A DNA stretch of 32,226 nucleotides from an uncultured Bryobacteraceae bacterium (GTDB lineage Bacteria; Acidobacteriota; Terriglobia; Bryobacterales; Bryobacteraceae): NCBI GenBank assembly GCA_938027685.1, contig CALJAM010000039.1, positions 1 to 32,226 on the forward strand, in the 5' to 3' direction. Made by a program: the position numbers and the translations under genes. This document shows, piece after piece, positions 1 through 7,129 of this stretch. Each line of letters starts with the position of its first letter. Position 1 is the first letter of the stretch. The notes beneath the pieces are model-generated. The model saw only the letters and a program-made list of their open reading frames with translations, did not search any database and had not been told where the DNA came from.

Positions 1-11
1 GCTAAGCTATT

Positions 12-30
12 CTGTTTCAGTATGAAACAG
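12..30. repeat. 8-bp perfect inverted repeat with 3-nt spacer
   Basis: CTGTTTCA (12-19) and TGAAACAG (23-30) are exact inverse complements around GTA. The repeat lies just left of the tRNA-Lys fragment, so it could belong to the end of an integrated element to the left. It has no T-run and no recognisable gene next to it, so its role is unknown. Confidence 0.4.
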
Positions 31-67
31 ATGCGCACGAAGACTTCTAATTACAGAGGCTGAGGGA

Positions 68-113
68 ACTCTTAATCAGTAGGTTCCAGGTTCGACTCCT
101 GGCGCGCTCACCA
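68..113 (+). tRNA. tRNA-Lys(CTT) 3' fragment, probable attachment-site duplicate
   Basis: The bases from the anticodon loop (CTCTTAA, anticodon CTT) through the 3' anticodon stem TCAGT, the T arm CCAGG-TTCGACT-CCTGG, the acceptor 3' strand CGCGCTC and the CCA end are all present. The 5' half is missing: the bases before 68 do not pair with the anticodon or acceptor stems, and the expected GAGCGCG is not found in 1-67. Integrases of genomic islands and phages often duplicate exactly such a tRNA 3' part. With this orientation the element would lie to the left of the window, and position 114 onward would be chromosome. A tRNA broken by some other rearrangement is the alternative. Confidence 0.6.
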
Positions 114-914
114 TTCGAGATCAGTCGCTGACCGAAGTAGATCTTCTTAGCAAGGGTGACTCCAAGGTAGGCAGTTTCACACACCTTGCTCATCCGGACC
201 CCCAGCCTCTGCTAGCCGATCGCAGAATTCCATAGCCTTGCGAATCGCGACCCGTTCTGATCTGCCTCGTGTGGCGGCGCCATGTTGACGTGGCCGGAGG
301 TGCCTGCCTCCCGGTGCGGCAGCCCGGATTTACCCCGCCTCGGTCCTGAGACCCCGGCGGGATGTGGCCGGATATCCCGAGGTCATATCGTTCTGGCTTG
401 CCTCTGTGCGCTGACCGGAAATCACGGGCTGAGCCGGCTCCGACGTCTGATCGAACACTGAGGCCACCTGGGAGCGCCAGAAGCCTCTGTTGCGTGTCGC
501 CGGAAGAAGCGCATACGCGAAACAGCACAGTTGAGCCGGCGTCGGGCAGGCTCAGAGGACCGGCCTTGCGAGGGTGTTCTTGGGACTGGTCCCGGAGCAG
601 GATCGCGATTCGATGCGGACTCCGCTGAGCCGGGTACCAGAAGTAAGCGCACTGTTGTCAGGAGCACGCCCGCACTCCAGCAGGCCTCAGATCTGAGGCC
701 CGCGCAGCTTGGACGTAGGCCATGCCGGCGGCGAGTACGGTCTTCTGCGCGGGGTGTATAAGGTAGCTCGCCCGGGGTCTTGCGCGACCCGCTGCGCGGA
801 ATACCGACGCCCGACTGTTGTGCTTGTTAAGTTCTGCAAATTCTCTGGATCTGATGTTCCTGGTTCCTACTGAACGCTACGCTGCGGAGGGCACAGCCCG
901 GACGAGCTTAACGT
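114..914. other. 800-bp stretch without a supported gene
   Basis: Open frames here are short, Arg/Ser/Pro-rich and resemble no family I recognise. No tRNA fold was seen. The only structured item is the palindrome at 683-700. The stretch lies between the tRNA-Lys fragment and a decayed transposase, so it is probably degenerate DNA at the flank of a former mobile element. Confidence 0.5.
683..700. repeat. 18-bp perfect palindrome without spacer
   Basis: GGCCTCAGATCTGAGGCC is its own reverse complement over 18 bases. No gene starts nearby, so it cannot be assigned as an operator. It could be a relic of a mobile-element end or chance. Confidence 0.35.
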
Positions 915-1610
915 TCACGTCGCCTCGCCGAGCCGTCTCAGGGCCTCCTTCTTCCGCTCCGCCGGCGGCTTCATGTTCAGGTACCGCGTCGCCTCGATTC
1001 AGTTCTCGTGCCTCTCCGCCGCCAGCGCCCGAATCAGCCGCAGGCAGGCCGCAGCGCTCGGGAAGATCCGCACCACCAGCGCCCCCGCTTGCCCTTTTGG
1101 TTCACTGGGTCCAGCATGTCGGTCGACCTCCCGCGCTTGCGGCACTGCCGCAGCAACCAGTAAAAGATGAGGGTCTCTTCCATGTTCTCTTCCAGCCGCC
1201 GCGCGAATTTCTCTCACTCCGCATCCAACCGCTCGACCATCCGGCTGATCGTCACCGCGCTGAATTCGTGCCCGCACAACCGCTGGGTGATGGCCTTCAC
1301 TGTCTGCGTGGAAGGCCCTTGCAGGTGCATCTCCATCAGCGCCGTCAGCAGGACCTCCTCGCTGCGCTGGTAGCGCTCCGAGGCCTCGGTCAAGAAGCGT
1401 CCCTGCCGGTCCTGCGGCACCCGCAATTTGAGCTTGCCCATCCGCGTGAGCCGGCTGCGGCTGTAGTCGCTCGAGCGGTAACCTCGCCAGTTGGGCGTCT
1501 CCTTGCCTTTGGCCGCGCCCCGCGGTTCTTCCATCTCAGCCTTAAAGATCTGCTCGACCACCTCCTCGACCAAGCCCTTCGGCGGCTCCGTATCATGCGC
1601 AGCAGTTCCC
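915..1610 (-). pseudogene. IS256-family (mutator) transposase remnant with internal deletion
   Basis: The minus strand keeps an N-terminal piece (from about 1573 to 1214, with the VPQDRQGRF and RMVERLDAE segments typical of mutator transposases) and a C-terminal piece (LEENMEETL, then IFPSAAACLRLIRALAAE, then YLNMKPPAERKKEALRRL, ending at 915). The N-terminal part runs straight into the C-terminal part, so the catalytic DDE core of about 200 residues is deleted. At 1214-1216 a TGA stands where the family usually has Trp, and a second TGA sits at the Trp of the usual ENW motif, about 50 codons before the end. A frame change lies between them near 1085-1100. Intact members are about 400 residues. 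This copy cannot make an active enzyme. Confidence 0.75.
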
Positions 1611-1813
1611 GAATCTCCCCTTTCGGGTTCCTTCGCTTTGCGTCACGCTTGTTTCAGTTCATGCCTCCCCTGACTCCCCGAAGGGCGTTCTTGGTTCGGA
1701 GGAACATTTAGACCCATGGTCGTTTTTGCCGAACTTCCGTGGCAAAGCCCAATCGCGAAGGCCGAATGAGATCGAAGGGTGTAAGTCGAGGCAGGGCGAA
1801 GGCGGCCCGCGCC

Positions 1814-1995
1814 GACCCTCGGTTGCCGACGAGCAACGTGATCGAGCGGGTCTTCGTGGTGCTTGGGCGGCGCACCCGCCCGGTGGTCTGCTTCGTCAAT
1901 GTGGCCGGCGTGAATCGAATCATCTCCTACTCAATCTTTGGTTCAGTTTGAAATGGCGCAACCGCACCCTCCGGGTTTTTACACAAGCGGCTTGA
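1814..1995 (+). pseudogene. C-terminal fragment of a second IS256/mutator-like transposase
   Basis: One frame reads PTSNVIERVFVVLGRRTRP followed by a Cys-Phe-x-Asn-Val-Ala-x-V-x-R-I-I pattern. This matches the C-terminal signature of mutator transposases (TTNxIERxF, RRTRP, then CFxNxxSxxRIIY). A neighbouring frame continues with LKWRNRTLRVFTQAA and a stop at 1995, so a frameshift separates the last 20 residues. It points the opposite way to the remnant at 915-1610 and differs from it in sequence, so it comes from another subfamily rather than the other end of the same copy. Confidence 0.6.
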
Positions 1996-2018
1996 CATGG
2001 CCCGGGCAAACGGCGTGT

Positions 2019-2047
2019 TTGACGGCGGGCGCCAATCGCGCTATGCT
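2019..2047 (+). promoter_or_regulatory. Promoter of tRNA-Cys
   Basis: TTGACG (2019-2024) and TATGCT (2042-2047) are 17 bp apart, the optimal sigma-70 spacing. Initiation would fall near 2054, about a dozen bases before the mature tRNA. Confidence 0.7.
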
Positions 2048-2066
2048 GAGTATGGCGAGCCACTTT

Positions 2067-2141
2067 GGCGCGGTAGCCAAGTGGTAAGGCAAAGGTCTGC
2101 AAAACCTTCATACGTGGGTTCGATTCCCACCCGCGCCTCCA
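2067..2141 (+). tRNA. tRNA-Cys (anticodon GCA)
   Basis: The acceptor stem GGCGCGG (2067-2073) pairs with CCGCGCC (2131-2137). The anticodon arm is AAGGT-CTGCAAA-ACCTT with anticodon GCA, the T arm is GTGGG-TTCGATT-CCCAC, the discriminator is T, and CCA is encoded at 2139-2141. All arms are intact, so this is a functional gene. It is followed at once by a terminator. Confidence 0.97.
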
Positions 2142-2159
2142 GGAGTGACTCCTGTTTTT
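2140..2159 (+). terminator. Rho-independent terminator after tRNA-Cys
   Basis: CAGGAG-TGA-CTCCTG forms a 6-bp stem with a 3-nt loop, followed by TTTTT (2155-2159). The stem overlaps the encoded CCA end of the tRNA. Confidence 0.8.
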
Positions 2160-2891
2160 CAAGCACTTACGGGCATCATGGCTTTGAGCCGCCGGTCCCG
2201 AGCATGTCGAAAGGCCCCTTCTTTCCCGATTCCTCCCGTTCGGCACCGTAGCAACGACCGTAGCAATTCCGACAGAAGTGTTTGAATTTGTTCGCCCCCT
2301 CGCAGCATCGCCCGCCAGTTCTCACTGATCGGCGCCATGGCAGCTGTGAGCGGCGTGCGAACCGCCCGCATTCCCGCCGGGTGCTGCGTCGACATGGGAG
2401 CAGGCGTGCGCAGCATCGACTCGTCGCGCCGTCGCCTTTTCCCTAGCTCAGGGAGCGGTGACGCACGCGCTCACGGTTCGGATCCCCTTCGGGATGCGCG
2501 CGAGTGTGCAGAGGTCGGTGCTCTCCGTCCCAGCTCGCAAAGTGCCGGTTGGTCTCGATCGCAGTCCGCCCCGTCGTTGGCACCGAATCCATCGATTACG
2601 CGGGAGCGCGGAAACGCCCCACACGCCTATCCTCGAACCTGAGGATCGGCGGCTCGGGTGGTCCAACTTTACGCGTTGTTGCGGCAGCGGATGATCAGGG
2701 AATTGGGATTTCGTGGGACTCGCGGGGACGGCTCCGCCCTTGCCGGGGAAGGGTTTCGGCAAAACGGCCCGCGGTTGTCGAGCGAGGAGCCGGACAATTC
2801 CGGCCGCCCAACTCGCGACCCAGGAGTAAAGGTTCGGAAGGGACGTCAGGAACCGCGGCTGAACGGCGCCGTCACACGCGCGCCGCCCACG
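2160..2891. other. 730-bp stretch without a supported gene
   Basis: No open frame here has a recognisable domain or a ribosome binding site with a plausible protein. Frames on both strands are Arg/Pro-rich and typical of GC-rich noncoding DNA. It may hold decayed insertion DNA like the region before the tRNA, but I cannot name any element. The 3' end of pfkA follows. Confidence 0.5.
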
Positions 2892-3863
2892 CTAGCGCGC
2901 CAGGATCGGAGCCAAACGCAGGAGTTCGGGATCCAAAGGCTTGGTGCGAGCGACAACCTCATCGAGCGGAGTCGTAACGAGCTCGCCGCGTCGGATGCCC
3001 ACGAGTACGCCGAACTCGCCGCGCGCCAGCCGTTCCACAGCCTCCGCCCCGAAACGCGTGCCCAGCATCCGGTCGGCGAAGGTCGGCGAGCCGCCCCGCT
3101 GGACGTGCCCGAGCACCGTCGCACGCAGCTCGAAACCGAGCCGCTCGCGCTGACCTTTGAAGTAATCGACGAGAGCCTGCGCGTTCCAGCGTGCCCCCTC
3201 GGCCGCTACCACGATTGCGTGCGGCTTGCCCTTCTTGTAAGCGTCACGGATCTCCTCCGCCACCTGTTCCGGATCGGACTCCACTTCCGGAAGCGTGATG
3301 GCTTCGGCGCCGCCCGCGATCCCGGTCATCAACGCCAAATACCCGCACTGGCGCCCCATGACTTCCAAAACGAAGGCCCGTTGATGGCTGGATGCGGTCA
3401 CCTTGAGCCGGTCAATGGCTTCCAGCGCGATGTTCAGCGCCGTGTCCACACCGAGCGTGACGTCGGAACCGTAAAGGTCGTTGTCAATGGTCGACGCGAT
3501 CCCGACGACGGGGAAGCCCGCTTTCCAGAGCGAATGCGAGCCGGCCTGGGATCCGTTGCCCCCGATGACCACGAGCGCCTCGATGCCCCGCTCGGCCATT
3601 TGACGGACTGCTTGTGCACGGCCGGCCTCGGTGCGAAATTCCTCGCTGCGGGCGCTGCCCAGGAACGTGCCGCCGCGCTGCATGATGCCGCCCACGTCGC
3701 GTGCCGAAAGCAGCACGAAGTCGCCCGCCATCAGGCCCCGATAGCCGTGGCGAACGCCATAAACCTCGAAGCCGCGTTCCAGGCCAGTCCGGACCACCGC
3801 CCGGATGGCCGCGTTCATGCCGGGTGCGTCTCCGCCCGAAGTAAGCACGGCGACTCGCTTCAT
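2892..3863 (-). CDS. pfkA: 6-phosphofructokinase (PfkA family)
   Basis: This cytoplasmic glycolytic enzyme phosphorylates fructose 6-phosphate to the 1,6-bisphosphate. At 323 residues it has the normal family length. The N-terminal LTSGGDAPGMN nucleotide motif (about 8-17), the STIDND catalytic motif with Asp127, the SSHQRAFVLEVMGRQCG segment and the LGHVQRGG segment are all present, and residue numbering matches E. coli PfkA through residue 127. Two positions are unusual. The metal-binding GGDGS motif reads GGNGS (Asn103 for Asp), and position 124 is Ser rather than the Gly usual for ATP enzymes or the Lys of PPi enzymes. ATP is therefore the likely donor but is not certain. The start codon overlaps the stop of the upstream SDR gene (ATGA), so the two are translationally coupled. 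Confidence 0.92.
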   Translation of the reverse strand: MKRVAVLTSGGDAPGMNAAIRAVVRTGLERGFEVYGVRHGYRGLMAGDFVLLSARDVGGIMQRGGTFLGSARSEEFRTEAGRAQAVRQMAERGIEALVVIGGNGSQAGSHSLWKAGFPVVGIASTIDNDLYGSDVTLGVDTALNIALEAIDRLKVTASSHQRAFVLEVMGRQCGYLALMTGIAGGAEAITLPEVESDPEQVAEEIRDAYKKGKPHAIVVAAEGARWNAQALVDYFKGQRERLGFELRATVLGHVQRGGSPTFADRMLGTRFGAEAVERLARGEFGVLVGIRRGELVTTPLDEVVARTKPLDPELLRLAPILAR

Positions 3864-4621
3864 CGCGGCACCGTCAGCGGCCAGGTCTGCCCCGCCGTCA
3901 GCCCGCCGTCCACGTAGAGCACCTGGCCCGTCATGTAGTCGCTGGCGGAGCTGGCCAGGAAGAAGGCCACGCCGATCAAGTCCTCCGGCGTGCCGACTCG
4001 TCCTGCGGGAACGCGCTCGAGGACCCAGCGGCGGATGGCTTCCTGTTCCCACAGCATGCGATTCAGATCGGTGCGGATGAACCCCGGTGCGATGGCGTTC
4101 ACCTGGACGTTGTAGCGCGCCCACTCCACCGCAAGCGCGCGCGTCATGGACGCGATGGCGCCTTTGCTGGCGCCGTACGGGGCCATCCCGGCCAGGCTGA
4201 AGTGCGTGTGAAAGCTGGCCACGTTGATCACTTTTCCCCTGCCCTGCTCCACCATCACGCGCCCGCAGGCTTGCGCCATCAGGTAATTGCCCCGCAGGTT
4301 GATACCAAGAACTTCGTCCAACTTTTCCTCCGGGTAGGTTTCCGCGGCATGGCGGTAATTGATTCCCGCTACGTTGAAGAGCACATCGAGTCGGCCGTGC
4401 CGCTCAAGGATCCTGTCCACGCACCGTCGGATCTGGGCGCTATCCCGGATGTCGCAGACTTCGTACTCGAGGCCGGTGGCGGCCAAAGCCTCCCGGCTTC
4501 GCGCGCTGACGATGACGCGGGCGCCCGCTTCGTGGAAGGCACGCGCAATCGCCAGCCCGATGCCGCGCGAGCCCCCGCTGACATGTACGACCTTGTCACG
4601 GACGGAAAAGAGTTCCTGCAT
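3860..4621 (-). CDS. Short-chain dehydrogenase/reductase (SDR)
   Basis: A classical NAD(P)-dependent oxidoreductase of 253 residues in the FabG/gluconate 5-dehydrogenase-like group, probably cytoplasmic. The Rossmann glycine motif is GGSRGIG (about 16-22), the usual NNAG motif reads NVAG, the catalytic Ser lies in NVASF 13 residues before the Tyr of YGASK (Y-x3-K), and the C-terminal part has NAIAPGFIRTDL and the VDGG motif. The substrate cannot be told: sugar acid, polyol and 3-oxoacyl reductases share these motifs. It is the first gene of a pair with pfkA (4-nt overlap), which favours carbohydrate metabolism. A TATAAT box lies at 4645-4650 on this strand, about 24 nt before the start codon. 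Confidence 0.85.
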   Translation of the reverse strand: MQELFSVRDKVVHVSGGSRGIGLAIARAFHEAGARVIVSARSREALAATGLEYEVCDIRDSAQIRRCVDRILERHGRLDVLFNVAGINYRHAAETYPEEKLDEVLGINLRGNYLMAQACGRVMVEQGRGKVINVASFHTHFSLAGMAPYGASKGAIASMTRALAVEWARYNVQVNAIAPGFIRTDLNRMLWEQEAIRRWVLERVPAGRVGTPEDLIGVAFFLASSASDYMTGQVLYVDGGLTAGQTWPLTVPR

Positions 4622-4644
4622 GGCGGTTCTCTTATAAGCGCACC

Positions 4645-4650
4645 ATTATA
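4645..4650 (-). promoter_or_regulatory. -10 box for the SDR-pfkA pair
   Basis: A perfect TATAAT on the minus strand ends 24 nt before the SDR start codon. At 17 bp spacing the -35 region reads GCGAGA, which is poor, so the promoter may depend on an activator or on another sigma factor. Confidence 0.45.
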
Positions 4651-4698
4651 ACGGCCGCCGCAGACGCTCTCGCGCGCCTCGTGGTAGCATAGTCGGCA

Positions 4699-5052
4699 AT
4701 GTTGGCCCGCTTTCGTAATTTCGAAGCCGGCCCCGACCTGCTCGGGCGGATGTGGCAGGTCGAGTTTCTCTGGCTTCAGAACGCCATCGCCATCCGCCGT
4801 AGCGACACCGTGGACGTCAAGTTCGCGCTACGCTCGGGCGATGAGAAACGGACGGTCGTGGTTGCCCTGCCCCATGCGCTGCTGGTCGAAATGAGTCGGC
4901 AGGTGGGCCGTCCCCTCACGGATCCCTGGTGCGCCCGCCTGGCTGCGTCCTACCTGAAGCGGGCGATCGAGACCGGCGAGGATTTCGAGAAGCCGATCGT
5001 GACGGCGCGCCGCGAAGTCCTCGAGGAGCTGCTGGCGCAGGCGCCGGCGTGA
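4699..5052 (+). CDS. Small hypothetical protein, 117 aa
   Basis: I do not recognise this family. It is a soluble protein of 117 residues without a signal peptide, membrane segment or cysteine cluster. The first half has an alternating hydrophobic/charged pattern (VDVKFALRSG, then RTVVVALPHALLVEM) suggesting beta strands, and the second half is helical and charged (SYLKRAIETGEDFEKP). Codon use is like that of its neighbours, which supports a real gene. It diverges from the SDR-pfkA pair. A TAGCAT box at 4685-4690 lies only 8 nt before the ATG and no Shine-Dalgarno sequence is visible, so the mRNA could be leaderless. The gene converges on the sulfatase. Confidence 0.6.
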   Translation: MLARFRNFEAGPDLLGRMWQVEFLWLQNAIAIRRSDTVDVKFALRSGDEKRTVVVALPHALLVEMSRQVGRPLTDPWCARLAASYLKRAIETGEDFEKPIVTARREVLEELLAQAPA

Positions 5053-5216
5053 GCCGGTACCGTCTGTTCCGCGCCGTGCGCGGCTCCGACGCCGAGGTCG
5101 TGGCGATTCAGCGACGGCCAAGCTCCGCTCCGGCCTTGATTTGCCCAACGCTCAGGTGGATTGCCCGCACGAGTTCGCTGTCCCTGGAAATGCGGCGCCC
5201 GGCGCTCCGAGCAGAT

Positions 5217-6713
5217 TCAGCGCGGGCGGTATTTGGGGTTGTATTCGCCCTGAAGGGCGAAGCCGCCCAGTTGCGGGCGCATGGGCGAGAAGCGCGGGTA
5301 ACTGTCAAAGATGTCGCCGCCGCCCACCAGGCGGGGATCACGCTGTTCACGCAGCGTTCGCTCCAGCTCGTCGCGTAACCCGGCCAGCACCTTGCGGTGC
5401 GCGGGTGAGTCTGCAAGGTTCTGCGTGCAGGCGGGATCCCGCCGGATATCGAAGAGCTCTTCGGCCGGGCGTTTCGCGCACGCCAGTTCGAAAAACCGCC
5501 GCACGCGGTCGTCTTCGCGGCGCTCGATGATATAGCCCTTGCTCGGTCCGTCGTCGATGTCGGCATAAAGGGGAGGATCGCCGGCGGGCCAAAGATCGGG
5601 CTTGAAATTGCGCACATAGAGGTAGTCCGGCGTGCGCAGTGCGCGGCTGGGGTAGCCCAGATTGTCGAAGCGGGCGTGCGAGTGCCGTTCGCGTCCGCTT
5701 AAAGCGCGGGTACGGCGGGCGTCGACGCGACCACTGCCGCCGGAGACCAGGACATCCAGGAATCCGCGCCCGGTCATTGCCTTGGGGAGTTCGATTCCGG
5801 CGGCCTCCAGAAAGGTGGGGGCGAAATCCATGAAGCTCACCAAATCCTCCACGACACGCCCGCCCTTGACGCGCTCCGGCCACATGACGGCCAGGGGCAT
5901 GTGGATGCCGTATTCACGCAGATTGGCCTTCGCCGCGGGAAACGGCATGCCGTTGTCGGAAGTCACGACGACCAGAGTGTTGTCGAGCTCACCGCCTTTC
6001 TCGAGCAGCTCCAGCATTCTCGCCAGGTGACGATCGAACCATTCGATTTCGAAGTAGTAATCGAGAATGTCGCTGCGCACCTCCGGGCAATCGGGCAGGA
6101 AGGCCGGCACGCGAACGTCGTCGAGCCGCTTGCCCGAGCGCAGACCGCATCCGGGATCGTAGACGCGATGGGGCTCGTGCCCCCCGTACCAGAAGAAGAA
6201 GGGACGGTCCTTGGGACGGGCGCGCAGGAAATCGGCAAAATTGCCGGCGTAGTCGTTGTTGCTGATTCCCTTCGGAGCCGAGAGCTTGCGCTCGTCAAAC
6301 GCGGGACCCGCGGGATTGCGCGGCCAGCCCGCGTCCTTCCAGTTGCAAGGGCCTGCGCCCTTACCGGTGACGCCGATGAAGTAGCCCGCCGCCTCGAGCA
6401 GATCCGGGAAGACCTGGAACTTCCGCGGAAACAGGCTGGCGTGCGTTCCTGCTTCTTCCAGCTGCCAGGGCGGGCGCCCGGTCAGCAGAGCAGCGCGCGA
6501 GGGAGCGCACCCCGGGGACGCGCAGATGGCGTTGGTAAACAGCACTCCTTGCTGCGCCACGCGATCGAATCCGGGCGTGCGGATCGCGGGCTCGCCTGCG
6601 GCCGAGCAGTGCGGCCATGACCAATCGTCCGCGATCGCGAAGAGGATGTTGGGGCGGCGACGGGGCGCCGCTAGGATGGCAGGTGCGGCCGTCAGCAGCG
6701 TGCGTCGCGTCAT
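5217..6713 (-). CDS. Type I sulfatase (formylglycine-dependent), exported
   Basis: A hydrolase that removes sulfate esters, probably from a glycan, in the periplasm. The 498-residue protein has the core S1 sulfatase signature C-A-P-S-R-A-A-L-L-T-G, whose Cys becomes formylglycine. Metal ligands are seen in NILFAIADDW and in the SDNG motif. The region after SDNG has the usual Lys-rich active-site stretch. The start chosen at 6713 gives MTRRTLLTAAPAILAAP, a short Tat-like or Sec signal. A start at 6752 (MPKLADRR, with AAGGGA before it) is also possible. The nearest relatives by style are N-sulfoglucosamine/arylsulfatase-like members, but the substrate is unknown. It diverges from the sugar permease gene. 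No copy of the shared operator lies next to its own start, so membership of that regulon is uncertain. Confidence 0.88.
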   Translation of the reverse strand: MTRRTLLTAAPAILAAPRRRPNILFAIADDWSWPHCSAAGEPAIRTPGFDRVAQQGVLFTNAICASPGCAPSRAALLTGRPPWQLEEAGTHASLFPRKFQVFPDLLEAAGYFIGVTGKGAGPCNWKDAGWPRNPAGPAFDERKLSAPKGISNNDYAGNFADFLRARPKDRPFFFWYGGHEPHRVYDPGCGLRSGKRLDDVRVPAFLPDCPEVRSDILDYYFEIEWFDRHLARMLELLEKGGELDNTLVVVTSDNGMPFPAAKANLREYGIHMPLAVMWPERVKGGRVVEDLVSFMDFAPTFLEAAGIELPKAMTGRGFLDVLVSGGSGRVDARRTRALSGRERHSHARFDNLGYPSRALRTPDYLYVRNFKPDLWPAGDPPLYADIDDGPSKGYIIERREDDRVRRFFELACAKRPAEELFDIRRDPACTQNLADSPAHRKVLAGLRDELERTLREQRDPRLVGGGDIFDSYPRFSPMRPQLGGFALQGEYNPKYRPR

Positions 6714-6752
6714 CGTGATCCCTTGTGCCCTGCGGTCTGCAAGTTTCGGCAT

Positions 6753-7046
6753 GTTCCCTTCCGAGAGAACACTCAGGCTAACACCGTCGGGAGGGCCCTG
6801 GTCACGGGTCGGGCGGGACTGCGAGCCCTCGCGCAATTCGGGCGGCGCCACGGGCGAACCTTCCCGGCGTGGCTGCGTGGGTACGGGTTCCGCGCCGTCG
6901 CGGATCAGGAATCGGAGCGATGCTCGGGGCGCTCGTGTCTGCGGGACCGAGGAGCGACGTTCGCCGTGTTCACGGGATGAGCGCCGATGTTGGCGGAAAC
7001 CTGCGCCCGTCAGACCGCGTGAGCCGGTCGGCGAGGCATGGTGCGT
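6753..7046. promoter_or_regulatory. Intergenic region between divergent sulfatase and permease genes
   Basis: No gene is supported in this 294-bp stretch. A promoter for the permease is found at its right edge. I see no good minus-strand -35/-10 pair for the sulfatase, so its promoter is not placed. Confidence 0.4.
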
Positions 7047-7075
7047 TTGACAAGGGCAGGCGGGCGCGGTATAAG
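7047..7075 (+). promoter_or_regulatory. Sigma-70 promoter of the permease gene
   Basis: A perfect TTGACA (7047-7052) is followed after 17 bp by TATAAG (7070-7075). Transcription should begin near 7082. The operator palindrome starts 22 bp after the -10 box, inside the early transcribed region. Confidence 0.8.
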
Positions 7076-7097
7076 GGTTTGGCAGTATCAAGCTGGC

Positions 7098-7113
7098 TTG
7101 CATAATCATGCAA
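7098..7113 (+). promoter_or_regulatory. Operator palindrome, permease gene
   Basis: TTGCATAATCATGCAA is a palindrome with perfect 6-bp arms (TTGCAT/ATGCAA). It is one of four copies of the same motif in the window and sits at about +16 to +31, where a bound repressor would block elongation or promoter clearance. Confidence 0.75.
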
Positions 7114-7129
7114 TGGCCGCGGAGGTTTT

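Noticed and set aside
1-113. Group I intron interrupting the tRNA-Lys anticodon
   Set aside because: Only 67 bases precede the fragment and no 5' exon or intron core elements are visible. An attachment-site duplicate explains the sequence more simply.
1920-2246. Minus-strand open frame crossing tRNA-Cys
   Set aside because: Peptides such as MKVLQTFALPLGYRA are the usual spurious translation of a tRNA-Cys gene.
2658-3917. Long plus-strand open frame of 419 codons
   Set aside because: It is antisense to pfkA, which has clear family motifs. The frame is a by-product of high GC content.
5044-5057. CCGGC-GTGA-GCCGG hairpin at the end of the 117-residue gene
   Set aside because: The stem has only five pairs and no T-run follows, so it is not a convincing terminator.
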